From: Sequoia sempervirens
Lineage: Eukaryota > Streptophyta > Pinopsida > Cupressales > Cupressaceae
Direction of reading: 5' to 3'
Assembly: GCA_007258455.2 (NCBI GenBank)
Contig: VDFB02270651.1
Coordinates: 700,162,217 to 700,226,216 of the forward strand
Length of the DNA: 64,000 nt
The notes beneath the pieces are model-generated. The model was given only the letters and a program-made list of their open reading frames with translations, did no database searches and was not told the origin of the DNA. The position numbers and the translations under genes are program-made. This document shows, piece by piece, positions 11,342-23,245 of the stretch. Numbering within the stretch: the stretch's first letter is position 1; every line of letters begins with the position of its first letter.

Positions 11342-11447
11342 TTAAATAAAATAGCATGGGGGATCACATTATGCATATGAAATAACATAAAGAAACATGT
11401 AAAAGAAACAATGAAACATACTAGTAAGGCACATGTGATTCAACCTA

Positions 11448-11833
11448 TTAGTAGGCATCTGTATCCCAATCGTGTTCATCATATACATAAGACATACAAC
11501 TAGCCAAACGAACAATAGCAAGTGTTGAACTAAGGGTCTCACCCAATTCAACACTATTCTTAGGAGAATTTCCGTTTAAGCTCATAGAAGAGGAAAACAT
11601 TGTATTCAATTTTTTATGCACTTCTTCATCAATCTTAGCAACCTCATTATCGCCATCCAAGTTAATCACAATAGGAGGTCAAATGATAATGTCTAAAGAA
11701 GGATTTAGTTCTTGTTGTAGTTGTGGTATAGGTTCTTTTTGTTGCGGCAAGGGGGGCTTATTGTGTATTGCTTTAGTCAAGTTTGGATGTTTATTTTCTT
11801 TGTCTGTTTCTTCCTTTAACCTTCGAGCAAGAG
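11448..11833 (-). pseudogene. D1 ORF, C-terminal part (downstream of gypsy C insertion)
   Basis: Continues the D1 Gag/protease-like reading after removal of gypsy C. The minus frame reads INLDGDNEVAKIDEEVHKKL, then FSSSMSLNG, and ends EHDWDTDAY followed by a stop. D2 has the matching segment (INLDDNEIGKIVEEVHNEL, FSSSMSLND, EQDWDVDNLL) at 32067-32339, so this tail is a shared feature of the family and not chance. I do not recognise the domain. A TGA in front of PPIVINLD stands where D2 has an Arg codon. No RT or integrase follows; the next sequence is the 3' UTR. Confidence 0.75.
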
Positions 11834-13120
11834 TGGTCGCGCCCACAAAAGGATATGAAAATCACGAAAAAACCTATCCTGGGAATTGGACATTCCAGCA
11901 GGTGACTAATACCTCTTCATGGTCGTTCATTTACTTGTCAAACCAGGGAACGTAAACTTTAAATGGAGTGGCACTATATGTGCACTAAGAACCGGTTTCA
12001 GTCACGACCTATTGAAAATAAACACTTGGAAAGAAATTCTATCTATGCTATAGGAAGGTAATGCAAAGCTCTCTTAACTCAATCATAATCTAACCAAAGC
12101 AGAAATCGTAATAGCTACAATTGAGAGACAAACTATAAACTGGCCTTATGCTACAAGAACAAACACAGGGATGGATTCCTGATGCTGCAGGAACAGTATA
12201 AGATTGAGCTTGTGCTGAAAATTCTAAAATGAAATCTAACTTGAATTAACAAAGGATAAACAACTACTCTCCTACAGATACTTACTAAGTGGGCCCCCTT
12301 AGCAGGCATCAACTAATTTACACAAAAAATTGTGCTCAAAACTCCATCAACTTTTATTCATAACGTGAAATCATTTACATTGATTGTTCTGCTTCAGAAA
12401 ACTAACAAAAACTCTGATTCATATTATAACTCTAACTCTTACATAATCTACTTCTCTATCTATCTCCTTCCTACTTACCTACTTACTTACTTGTTCACCT
12501 GTGCAGGAGGAACACTTTATTTTAAATTAGGAAACAACAAACTAACTAACCCTAACAGAGAAAGACGTGGATGTAAAATGTATCCCGAAATTGAGGAACA
12601 TACTTCATAAATGAATTTATCCATTCAACCCGATCCAGAGAGAATCTAGCACTCCACTCTTTCCAGATTAAATGTCATTTAAAATCCTTCCCAATAGTTT
12701 CAGTCAAAGAGTCTTCACCAGAGCTTATTCGAAGTTGTGCAGGAAATGGACTTTACTGCAAGGCCAAGATTGGCTGCACTTGACTCGATCATAATTTCTT
12801 CAACAACCTGTGAAACACAAGGTAACAGATGTGAAAGAAAAGGCGCATGGCTCATACGCAATATCCATTCATTAATCACATATTTAAATCTATTTCATCA
12901 TTCAAAAACTACATGTGTTATACCAGTCATTTGGGAAGTCAAACAGGGTAATAAATATAGACATGTCAACATGATAGGTTGCAGGAACATGAAAGTGTAT
13001 TGCTACAGGATATCCCCCAATAAAAGGTTTCAAGTGAGTTAAACAACCATGAATAACAGAAGTAAAGGTATTAAAAGTACACCATGATATTCAAATTATG
13101 AGCATATTTTGGGCTCATCA
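11834..13120 (-). repeat. Gypsy C 3' LTR
   Basis: 1287 bp. In sense it begins TGATGAGCCC after the polypurine tract and ends GGGCGCGACCA. It matches 21963-23245 nearly throughout, with scattered transitions such as GCGCC versus GTGCC at the outer tip. Confidence 0.95.
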
Positions 13121-13136
13121 TTTTGCCCCCTACTTA
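13121..13136 (-). promoter_or_regulatory. Gypsy C polypurine tract
   Basis: On the minus strand AAGTAGGGGGCAAAA directly precedes the LTR start TGATGAG. The stop codon of the extra ORF (TAA, 13134-13136) overlaps its upstream edge. Confidence 0.9.
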
Positions 13137-15639
13137 ACCCAATGTTGGTCCTCCAGCATTAATCTTCCTGGTGGTCTCTCTGAAATTAGTGGTTGAGGCA
13201 TGTTCCTGAAATGGAGTTCCAAATTTGTAACAAAAACCTCTGAAACTCTGCCACCTTTCATACCTAAGAGCTTTTGTATCTTCATTAAGATTTGTAGCCT
13301 GGTAGGGATAAAGGGGCCACATTAGCACAGGAGGTCTAAATGTTAATGGCAACCACAATTCAAACCTCTTTTGAAGTCCCAACTATATATATCTACTTGA
13401 TTGTTTAAGAGCTGTCGTAAAATTTAGGGGACTGTGAGGCTCAGACTTTCTTAACCCAACAATTAATCTCTCCCACCTCTTTTCAATTCTGGAATATGAC
13501 AATCTCCAAGACGAGTATGATTGTTCCTAAAACTCATCATATACCTGCTTTCTGAGATCAAATATTTTTATTATGGTTGTATCATTATTAAAACCATATG
13601 CCCGAGTAAGCCAGGTTTTCAACATTGTGTGGGGGTCTGAACTCTCAGGGCATAATGGAACAGGCTCGTGCCTTTTGGCTTCTTCATATGTTTCCCATTG
13701 CCTACCATAATTTGCTTCATTTTCCACCCAAGACATAAGTGATCTCAAATGGATGTCACCAATATACAAAAGGGGATTCCACTCTGTTTCAAATGGAATT
13801 AAAAATCCATGTAAGTAAAATTCACACAAAGAATTTCTGAGCCAATTAGGGGCTGTCTGATATGCATCGTAAAATTCTTTAGCAGTGTGAAGAATAGGAT
13901 CTTGATTTCTGGAAATTCTCATCAGTTGGAACCACAAGAACTGTTCCTTGAGGCACAAAGCATAAAATTTGGGTGGTGGTCTGCATTCCATAATTTGACC
14001 AGTTACCTTCAGCATTTCATCTATTTTCTCTTTTAACTCCTGAATTTCCAGTTTCTACCCTTCAATTTCCTTTTTCAATTTCTTCTTTTCCTCCTCCCAA
14101 AGACTTTGTTTCATTTCAGTCTTGGCTAGGTGGCGGAAACTCAGGGTTTGTAATATAACCGGTCTCCATGTAGCTTTGAAATATTCCATAAATTCAATTA
14201 AAAATGTCTTCTTATAAACAACAATGGCTTGACAAGTTGCAAAGGGAATTGAGGCTTCATTGGCCACTTCCAATGGTTCAGTCAGTTCTTCCTCTTGCTG
14301 TAGGATGAATTGTTGTTCTTGTAGTGGAGAAGACTATGCTTCCTCTGAAATCTGCATAGCCGCAGTAGCCAAGTCATCAAGACTTGGTGCCCCCCTGTCA
14401 TTATGCTCAAGTTCCCTTGTCTCAACTTGTTCTTCTTCAGGAATAAAAAATGAACTCTGTGTAGCACTCTCAGACACATTCTAAGAAACATCATATTCAG
14501 ACTCTCCAAATTCTTCTGAAATTATAATAACCTCAGGTTGAGGTGAAGCAGGAGATACTTTACATTGTGTTCTTGTGGAAACTCTTCTTGGCAATGTTGC
14601 GGCTGCAGAAGGTGCTCTCGTAGCCTTCCTCTTTTTGAATTGCCTAGAAGGTTCTGCCTTGTCAGAGGATGATGGTGAACTGGTGACAGCAACAGGTGTT
14701 GTTGTAGGAGACACTGCTGCAGGGGAAGATGCTGCAAGAGAAGAGCGTTGCCTTTTCTGAGAATGAGGGTCAGATTCTAGGGTTTGTTCCGCCCCAAATG
14801 ACTCTTCGTCCTTTGTTTTTCCTCTCTCTCCTACTAGCAGCCCTAGTTTGCACCCGGGTAGAGGATTCTGGTGTGAGAGCTATAGGACTAGGTGCTACAA
14901 GAGAAGATGACGCTTGCCCTATTCTCCTACTGGTAGACGCCATTTCCTCTTTCTTTTTTCGAGGCTGTGGGGTAAGTGCTCTAGGGGGTTCTAGACATTG
15001 CAAGCTTTTTTGGGCAACAAATTCTTGCCAGGAAAGAGGTGATACATCTCTCAAAGAGAGTTCAATCAATAATTTTATAAGGCCATGGTGAGCAATAGAA
15101 TTATCTTTCCCCTATTGGGTTCCGTGGGCACATTGTTCCAGAAATTTTAACAAAAATTTTGGAACATTAACAACTAATCCATGCCTCATATGACCTAGCA
15201 ATTTGAAGTAGTAAGAATGCAAGTAAGAGAAATGGCTTTCACAAGTTAAATACCTGATTATGAAAGCAGTGTATTCTGGGTATGGAGGAGGCAACAAAAC
15301 TCACTTGCCTCCTTGCTTTGAGACCTCCAAAGGTCCGTCAGTGGGTATTGTAAATTCGGCCCTTGTAGAGACAGCATACGAAGAAAAATTTTCTCCAACG
15401 GCTGGAAGCCCAGTTACTTCTGCAATTCTTTCTTTAGTTACAACAATTGTTAGACCCCATACAGTAGCCTCCCCTTCAGAAAGGGTTCTCAAAAATTCAC
15501 CTGCAACCTCCTCATTGAAAGCATTTAAACTCAAAAATTAATTCAACCAACCACAGAGGCTTAATGCTTGGACTGTTTGAGGATTTTGCATTAATAACTC
15601 ATGAGCTACAGGCTCATGTCTTACCAGCTGACCACCCAT
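13134..15639 (-). pseudogene. Gypsy C accessory ORF downstream of pol (about 835 codons)
   Basis: Starts at ATG 15639 (MGGQLVRHEPVAHELL) and ends with TAA at 13134 against the polypurine tract. Eight stops interrupt it (about 15540, 15301, 15112, 14770, 14481, 14332, 14055, 13527), nearly all explained by CAG, CAA or CGA to stop, plus one frame change near 14715-14770. Visible parts: an N-terminal region with VTKERIAEVTGLPAVGE, a basic Ser/Thr-rich middle (RKKKEE, RRERKNKGRR, KKRKATRAP), a Lys/Glu-rich likely coiled coil (EEEKKKLKKEIEG), and a C-terminal region with FRPPVLMWPLYPYQ. No membrane segment is obvious, so an envelope role is not supported. The N-terminal part faintly recalls the plant transposon-protein domain seen after pol in some plant gypsy elements; that is recollection, not a match I could run. 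Confidence 0.8.
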
Positions 15640-16297
15640 GTTCACAGTTTTTCCTTAGCTAAACTCAACTCTTTTCTAAAAATCAAAAATTTCTCTGTTC
15701 TGCTCTGGTTCTTTTCTATTCCGCCGTCACTTTTCTCTTCTTTTCCAAAATGAATTTTTTAAACAAGCAATTTTTGAATGTGATTTTCAATGAAAAACAT
15801 GCAATGAAAAAGACATGCGATCATATTTGGAAAGTACCAGAAAAATAATAAAGAAAGATTATCTGAACAGTTGTGACAGTGACGAAAGGACAAGTTTAAA
15901 AAGTGGATTATCTCGCCCCCTACTTAGAGTATGATATGTGTCCTCACATGTACTAAGGAATAGGCAGAAATCAAGTAATAATGACTGATACAGACAGTGC
16001 AATAAATGAATAAAATGAAATAAATCAAAAATGCGATAATCAAAAGATATTGCGTACCTTTCATTAAATGCTTGTACGTGCTAAAAAAAGTTGACAGCTT
16101 CGGCATGAGATGACAGTTGGGAATGAGATCATAATTAGGGGTGGTGCCGATGAATGAGGTGGATGGATGACGTGGACAAATGAGATGAATGGATGGATGG
16201 TACGGAAGATAAAGAAGTGAGACGTGGCAACAAGTGGAAACAAAGAAAAAGGGTTTCCTTAAAAAGGAAACCTTTATTATGAGCATGCATTACAAAA
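15640..16297 (-). other. Spacer between gypsy C pol and the accessory ORF
   Basis: About 660 bp. A minus-strand frame at 15924-16286 is open but has low-complexity, hydrophobic composition and no motif. It may carry a splice acceptor or leader for the downstream ORF, but I cannot identify one. Confidence 0.5.
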
Positions 16298-19200
16298 TTA
16301 CGTCGAAGCTGTAGGAGAAAGGCTAAAGCCTTCAGCTGTAGGAGGATTAGTGGTAGGATCCTGAATGAAATGCTGCATGAATTCCTCTTTTGAGACTAGT
16401 TTATGGTACAACTGGAGGTGGTGTCCATTAACTAACAGCTTGAATCTAACAGGATCAATTGTAACAAGTTGCACTGAACCATTAGCAAATACATTCTCAA
16501 CTTCATACGGGCCCAACCATCTAGTTTGTAATTTTCTTGGACTGTCCTTATATCGTGAGTCATAAAGCAGAGCCCATCTCCTACGTTGAATTTCTTCTCC
16601 TTAATGTATTTATCATGCCACTTTATTCTCTGATTTTGTATTATCTCAGTGTGTTGCAGGGCATTCTTTCAGAGCTCATCCAGAGCATTGAGCTGCATGA
16701 TTCTGTCCTTTTGTGTATTTGTTAAATCCATGTCCATCTCCAGTGTTGTTCTTAGAGTCTTATGTTCAAACTCTATTGGCATCACAGTTGTTTTACCATA
16801 CACCATTTCAAAATATGTATATCTTGTAGCAGTCTTCCAGGTAGTACGGTAGGCCCATATAGCTTCTGGTAACCTTGTGGCCCAGTTCTTCCTATGCAAA
16901 TCTACAGTTTTAGTCAAAATGGCCTCTATGTCCCTATTGGTGACCTCAACCTGGCCATTGGCCTGGGGGTGATAAGGTGTTGATTTTCTATGCCGTATAT
17001 TATATTTATTGACTAAAGCTATGATAAGTGTAGAAGTAAATTGTGCTCCTTGATCTGTCACTATTTCCCTAGGGACACCAAACCTAGTAAATATTTCCTC
17101 ATAGAGGAATTCAGCCACTTTATTATCCCTAGCATGTTTCATAGGCTTAGCCTCTACTCATTTTGTGACATAATCTGTGCATACAAGGATGTAGGACTTA
17201 CCATTGAAAGGTGGATCAATTGGTCCTACAAAATCTAGTCCCCATTTGTCGAAGGGTGCAACTAAAAATTGTGGAAATAGAGGCATTTCATTAGATCGAG
17301 TTGGTCTTCCCATCCTCTGGCATCTGTCACATCTCTTGGTATATTTGGCTGCATCTCCATACAAAGTTGGCCAATAGTAACCAGTATTTAAAATTTTCAT
17401 CGCTGTCCTTTTGGCAGGAAAATGTCCACCACATGGCTCATCATGGCTTGCATGCAGTATATCATGAGTGTCCTCTTTTGGTACACATCTCCTCATAACT
17501 TGATATGGCCCTGTATAAAACATGCAATCTGCAATCCAAGAAAAGTTAAAGCTTTTCTCTACCAATAATCTGTTTTCCTTAGGGGAGAATTGAGGAGGAG
17601 TTCTTCCTGTGGCCAGATAATTTGCTATATCAACATACCATGGGTGAATAACCTTAATTGCAAACAGGTGCTCATCAGGAAAGGAGTCTTCAATAATTGC
17701 AAAGTCATCTTGCCTTTGAAGTCTAGAAAGGAAATCAGCAACCACGTTGGCTTTACCTGGCTTGTCCACAATTGTAATGTCAAATTCTTGCATCAGCAAT
17801 AACCATCTTTCCAGTCTCCCAGATATTGAGGCTTTGTTCATGAGATACCAGATTGCTACATGATTAGTATGGACAAATATCTGATAACCTGTGATATAAT
17901 GCCTGAATTTATTGAGGGCGTAGATGATTGCCAACATTTCTTTTTCTGTAACAGTGTAGTTTAATTCAGCCCCTTGCAGATTTTTGCTTATGTAATAGAG
18001 TGCATGTTCTATTGAACCATCCTTCTACCCTAACACTGCGCCAATGGCATAATCCGATGCATTAGTATGAATATGAAATGGAAGTGACCAATCAGGTCCT
18101 TTTAGAATAGGTGCCTGTGTAAGGGTGACTTTTAAGTCAAGGAATGTTTTTTCACATTCCTCTGTCCAAGAAAAATCTGCATCTTTCTTCAGCAGACTGT
18201 GTAAGGGGCCTGTTGTTTGGTTGAAGTCCTTGATGAATCTTCTGCAGTATCCGGCATAGCCTAGAAATCTTCGTACCTCTTTTTTCTTGGTAGGAGAGGG
18301 TAGCTTAGAGATGACCTCTATCTTAGCAAGATCAACCTGAATTCCTGTAGCAGAAATATAGTGACCAAGCACTATTCCCTCCTACATCATCATGAAGCAC
18401 TTTTGACTATTTAGTGATAGGTTGTGATCTTCACATCTCTGTAGTACTTTCTCCAAGTTGTCTTGAGCTTCCTCAAATGTCGTACTATAAACAGTAAAGT
18501 CATCCATGTATATTTCCATGCAATCATATGAGATGTTAGAGAAGATACTTATGACTACCCTCTGGAAAGTTGCAGGAGCATTACAGAGACCAAAAGGCAA
18601 AACTAAATAGGAAAATGTTCCCCAAGGGCATGTAAAAGTAGTCTTTTCTTGATTCTCAGGAGCAATCTTGATTTGATTGTACCCACTGAAACCATCTAAG
18701 AATGAGAAGTACTTTTTCCCAGCTAAATTATCTAGAACTTGATCAATGAATGGAAGAGGAAAGTAATCTTTCTTTGTTGCCAAGTTGAGCTCTCTGTGAT
18801 CTACACATACCCTCCATTTTTCCTCCTTTCTTAGGAACAATGACCAATGGGGAAACCCACTGACTATCAGAGATTGGGTAGATAAAGCTAGCTGCTAACA
18901 TTTTCTGCAATTCTTCTTTAACAATTTCTCTCAAAGCTGGATTAATTCTTCTTTGAGGCTACCTAATAGGTTTAAAGTCACTGTTAATATATATGCGATG
19001 TGTACAGATTTTTGGGTCTAAACCCTTCATATCTCCATAGTCCCATGCAAAATCTCTTTTGTGGGCTTGCAGCATTGTGGCTAAGGCAATTTGTTGAGAC
19101 GAAGACAACTTATTATTAATATGCAAACAGTGGCCTGGAGATGCTTCTATCTGTTTGGTGAGATCATTTATTGAGGTTGCTGATAAAGGTGATGCTTGTA

Positions 19201-19378
19201 TATCACATAATAGTAAATCATGATGGCTCTCAGGATCCAGTTGCTATAGGAAACATTGCTGAGAATGACTGTCCAAAACAGATGGGTTATTCAAACTAGA
19301 ACTAAACTACAAAATGTGTAGAAGCAAGTTATCTTCACTCTGAAGCTGAGAAAATGGATCACTTTGTAGCATCATTAA
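16298..19378 (-). pseudogene. Gypsy C pol: reverse transcriptase, RNase H, integrase
   Basis: In sense order: RT with WVSPLVIVPKKGG, RVCVDHRELN, FPLPFIDQVLDNLAG, FSFLDGFSGYNQI, PFGLCNAPATFQR and YMDDFTVYS (about 18500); RNase H with HTNASDYAIGAVLG, where the first catalytic Asp is now Asn, and EKEMLAIIYALNKFRHY; integrase zinc site in HDEPCGGHF and CDRCQRMG; integrase core with DFVGPID, VTDQGAQFTS and PQANGQVE; and a C-terminal GPYEVENVF segment ending at 16298. Stops at 18382, 18025, 17158 and 16669 and others, plus frame changes near 18800 (one extra A in an A run) and between 16516 and 16669, make it non-functional. No chromodomain follows. Confidence 0.93.
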
Positions 19379-19999
19379 CTAAGCTAATGAATTAACTTCT
19401 TCAGATTCCTCTCCTAGATCTGGCCAAACTAGTTGAGACAAATCTGGCAGAGGTTGTGCAGGTGGGTATAAAGCCAATTTCTTCCTTGACTGACCATCAA
19501 AAATTGTCATGTCTCCTAAATGACATCCTATAAGGGAATCAGTTGTAGCTAACCAAGGTCTGCCTAGGATAATAGGATATCCTCCTAAGGTTTTCTTAGT
19601 GGACAATATGGTGAAATCAGCAGGGTATTCCCAAGACTCAAGAGTGATAATGACATCTTCTATCACTCCATCAGGTGTAACCGTGGAACTATCAGCAAGC
19701 TGCAAGACAGTCGGTGTAGACCGAATGTTTGGAATATTCAAACACTCCATAGTATGTTTGGTCATCACATTAATGGCTACACCAAGGTCAACCAAAATAT
19801 TTCTTACTACTTGACCATTGATATTTATTTTTACTACAGGACTTCTAGGATCAGTATATTTTGGAATGACAACCTTCCCCAACATAATATTGGCTAACTG
19901 TCCTAGGACATGGATAGTTTGGGGATCATTTTTCTTTCTTCCTTGTTTCTTTAAACAAGCCTCTTTAATGGATTTTCCATAAACTGGAACATCTTTAAT
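19379..19999 (-). pseudogene. Gypsy C protease region
   Basis: Minus frame with KVVIPKYTDPRSPVVKININ, then the active-site stretch ILVDLGVAINVMTK, then GYPIILGRPWLATTDSLIG. The DLG form in place of DTG or DSG is usual in Athila-type proteases, so it is not counted as damage. It cleaves the polyprotein. A TAG at 19379 joins it to the linker before RT in the same frame. Confidence 0.88.
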
Positions 20000-21852
20000 A
20001 GCTTAAAAAAGAGGAATTTGAACTTGTACATTCTTTAGCTGCTCCAAAATATCAAAGGTGGGCTCTTCAATGGTCTTGGGTGTAGTAATCTGCAATCTCT
20101 GAGGAAAAGGTGGTGTAGTCTAAGGCTATAGGATAGGTTCCTTAGAGGCAGTAGCTAATACAGGTATATCTTCTACATGATCAGTAGGTTGTTCAGCAAC
20201 AGAGCCTGGAATCTCTGTAATTACAGGTGGCTGTGGAGCAGGGAGAGTGGTTCCAGACCTGAGATGGATTTCATTGATATTCAGGGCATAAGCTAGATAC
20301 TGGTTGAATTCTGTAGAATACATAGGTTGTTGTTGTTGCTGCTGCTTATTATTGGGATTTGGCAATGGTTGGGCAGGCATAGGCGTTTGTTTTGGAGGGC
20401 CAGTATTTGCTGCAGGTGTTGCAGGAGGAGGCATAAGGGCTGGAGGTTGTGGCTGCTGAGATTACAGGAATCCAGGGGGTTGGTTCTGCCATTGCTGAGA
20501 ACCTCTCCATTGAGGGTTCTGGTACCAGTTACCTAGAGGTGGAGTCCATTGTCCTTGTGGGTGCTGCCAACCTCCTTGAGGGGGTTGCCATTGAGGGCTC
20601 TGATAGTTAGGCCAGTATGGTTGAGGAGCATTCCAAGGTGGAGATGGGCCATATGTAGGTTGCCATTGGTTATTATAATTAGAGAAAGGATTACCAAAAG
20701 TTAAAGGATCTTGAGGCATACCTTGTCTTGGAGCCCATGGTATCCTTTGTGCAACAAAGAAGACTTGGTCGTCATCACCTTCTATCATCTTAAAATCAGT
20801 AGGTAATTGTTTAGCCTCCATGTTGGCCACCATCTTGCATCTGCAGTCATGTTTCTTCTGTCTACAATGTGGACATAACTCAGCTAGGATTACCTCAGCC
20901 TCCGCATGTTTCTTGCGAGCTTGCATGGTATCCAACTATGTAGCCATGTTGTTTATGATGTCTTGCTTGAAATCAGACAGCAAATTTGTGATCTCCATCT
21001 GGGAAACTCCACTGGAAGAAGACTTTTCCACTGTAGCTTGATGACCTCTACCCTTCTTCACATTTTCTCGAGAGTAATTGAGACATATCTTCATGAGATC
21101 ATCCAAAGATGCTTGAGTGATATCTCCGCCTCCCATCAGGTCCAAGGCATCTATGCAGGTATCATTGATTCCCCTTAGAAAAAGTAATTTCTAAGATTCT
21201 TCATTAAGAGTATGGTCTAAATTCTTTTTTAGAGAAATCAGGAATCTTGATATATAATCCTCCAGACTTTCATCTTCCTTCTATTGAATTCAAAATATAT
21301 CATCACCTTTACTGCCACTCTTACAATATTCCTTGTATTTCTCAAGAAATTTGTTTGCATGGCTGCCCAACTATCAACAACACCCCTTCCCAAACTCATG
21401 AACCATCTAAAAGCTCCCTCCTTCAAGGTAGCAAGAAACAATTTAAATTTGTGAGCATTTGAAGTGTAGTCATAACTGCGACAGAGGATATCAAACTCGA
21501 ACAAGAAGGTCTCTGGATCTTCTGTAACTAAGCCATAGAACTTGGGAAGTAATGAAGAAGTAATATTCTTAAGGTTGTCATTGTTTTGTTGAGCAATAAT
21601 GGGGAATTCAAAAGTAGGAGGATTAGGTGGATTACGTGCCATGTTCACCTAACCAAGTATAGGAGCAAATGGATTTTCTTTAGGTTCTTCGTCAAATGGG
21701 TTGAATAGCAAGTCAGCACACAGACCTTCAGCAAATGGGTCAATATCTAAGTCTCCTTCATCCTCAAATAGGCTATAAGTTGGTTCAGTTTTCTTAGAAA
21801 TGGATGGAAAGTTGGGGAGAAATCTTCCCTGAGCATTTCTTCTTCTATGCAT
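20000..21852 (-). pseudogene. Gypsy C gag
   Basis: Starts near 21852 (MHRRRNAQGRFLPN) with an acidic N-terminus, followed by MARNPPNPPTFEFP and a capsid-like stretch (FYGLVTEDPETFLFEFDILC, LFLATLKEGAFRWFMSL). A Cys/His segment (LCPHCRQKKHDCRC) lies near 20850, then a Trp/Pro/Gln-rich region with repeated PQWQPPQGGWQHPQGQW-like units and a Gln run at about 20320-20345. Stops at 21649, 20936, 20462 and 20126 are TAG or TAA of the CAG/CAA type. A frame change lies between 21146 and 21238. Confidence 0.88.
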
Positions 21853-21940
21853 GCAATGAAAATGAATGGTATTTTAAAAGATTATGAACTAACTAAACTA
21901 CTGCTAACAATGACTACAACAAGTTCTTAGATTGACACCA

Positions 21941-21958
21941 TCCCCGACAACAGCGCCA
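21941..21958 (-). promoter_or_regulatory. Gypsy C primer binding site (Asp tRNA type)
   Basis: On the minus strand TGGCGCTGTTGTCGGGGA lies four bases after the 5' LTR. It matches the complement of the plant Asp tRNA 3' end except for two C-to-T changes, both at the first C of a CCG. Confidence 0.9.
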
Positions 21959-21962
21959 AAAA

Positions 21963-23245
21963 TGGTCGTGCCCACAAAAGGATATGAAAATCACGACAAA
22001 ACCTATCCTAGGAATTGGACATTCCAGCAGGTGACTAATACCTCTTCGTGGTCATTCATTTACTTGTCAAACCAGGGAACATAAACTTTTAATGGAGCGG
22101 CACTATATGTGCACTAAGAACCGGTTTTAGTCAGACCTATTGAAAATAAACACTTGGAAAGAAATTCTATCTATGCTACAGGAAGGTAATGCAAATTTCT
22201 CTTAACTCAATCATAATCTAACCAAAGCAGAAATTGTAATAGCTAAAATTGAGAGACAAACTATAAACTGGCCTTATGCTACAGGAACAAACACAGGGAT
22301 GGATTCCTGATGCTACAGGAACAGTATAAGACTGAGCTTGTGCTAAAAATTCTAAAATGAAATCTAACTTGAATTAACAAAGGATAAACAACTACTCTCC
22401 TACAGATACTTACTAAGTGGGCCCCCTTAGCAAGCATCAACTAATTTACATAGAAGATTGTGCTCAGAACTCCATCAACTTTTATTCATAACGTGAAATC
22501 ATTTACATTGATTGTTCTGCTTTAGAAAACTAACAAAAACTCTGATTCATATTATAACTCTAACTCTTACATAATCTGCTTCTCTATCTATCTCCTTCCT
22601 ACTTACTTACTTACTTGTTCACCTGCGCAGGAGGAACACTTTATTTTAAATCAGGAAAACAACGAACTAACTAACCCTAATAGAGAAAGACGTGGATGTA
22701 AAATGTATCCCAAAATCGAGGAACAGACTTCATAAATGAATTTATCCGTTCAACCCGATCCAGAGAGAATCTAGCACTCCACTCTTTCCAGATTAAATGT
22801 CATTTAAAATCCTTCCCAATAGTTTTGGTCAAAGATTCTTCTCCAGAGCTTCCTCGAAGTCGTGAAGGAAATGGACTTTACTGCAAGGCCATGATTGGCT
22901 ATGCTTGACTCGATCATACTTTCTTCAACAACCTGTGAAACACAAGGTAACAGATGCGAAAGAAAAGGCGCATGGCTCATATGCAATATCCATTCATTAA
23001 TCACATATTTAAATCTATTTCATCATTCAAAAACTACATGCGTTATACCAGTCATTTGGGAAGTCAAACAGGGTAATAAATATAAACATGTCAACATGAT
23101 ACGCTGCAGGAACATGAAAGTGTATTGCTACAGGATATCCCCCAATAAAAGGTTTCAAGTGAGTTAAACAACCATGAACAACAGAAGTAAAGGTATTAAA
23201 AGTACACCATGATATCCAAATTATGAGCATATTTTGGGCTCATCA
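21963..23245 (-). repeat. Gypsy C 5' LTR
   Basis: 1283 bp pair of the LTR at 11834-13120. Outer tip at 23245 is followed by target duplication AAGAG and the resumed D1 coding sequence. Confidence 0.95.

Larger units (their letters stand above)
9762..11447 (-). other. D1 3' untranslated region
   Basis: Non-coding stretch between the end of the D1 ORF and its polypurine tract. Blocks of it, such as the region around AGTAATTTCTCATAGCATGGTG, are recognisable in the D2 3' UTR (32340-33884), so it is conserved family sequence. It contains a 93-bp tandem repeat and a GA microsatellite. No gene seen. Confidence 0.7.
11834..23245 (-). mobile_element. Gypsy C: full-length Ty3/gypsy element, Athila/Tat-like
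   Basis: 11,412 bp with LTRs of 1287 and 1283 bp and target duplication AAGAG at 11829-11833 and 23246-23250. It is inserted in the coding part of D1, read on the same (minus) strand. Order in sense: 5' LTR, Asp-tRNA-type primer site, gag, protease, RT, RNase H, integrase, then a long extra ORF ending at the polypurine tract. The primer site, a DLG-type protease, RT motif YMDDF, absence of a chromodomain and an additional ORF after pol point to the Athila/Tat branch; the exact clade is inference. Confidence 0.95.

Noticed and set aside
15924..16286. 120-codon minus-strand ORF between gypsy C pol and its extra ORF
   Set aside because: Low-complexity hydrophobic composition and no motif; possible but unsupported.
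19770..19800. DLG in gypsy C protease as a lost active site
   Set aside because: DLGAS-type sites are normal in Athila-like proteases, so this alone is not damage.
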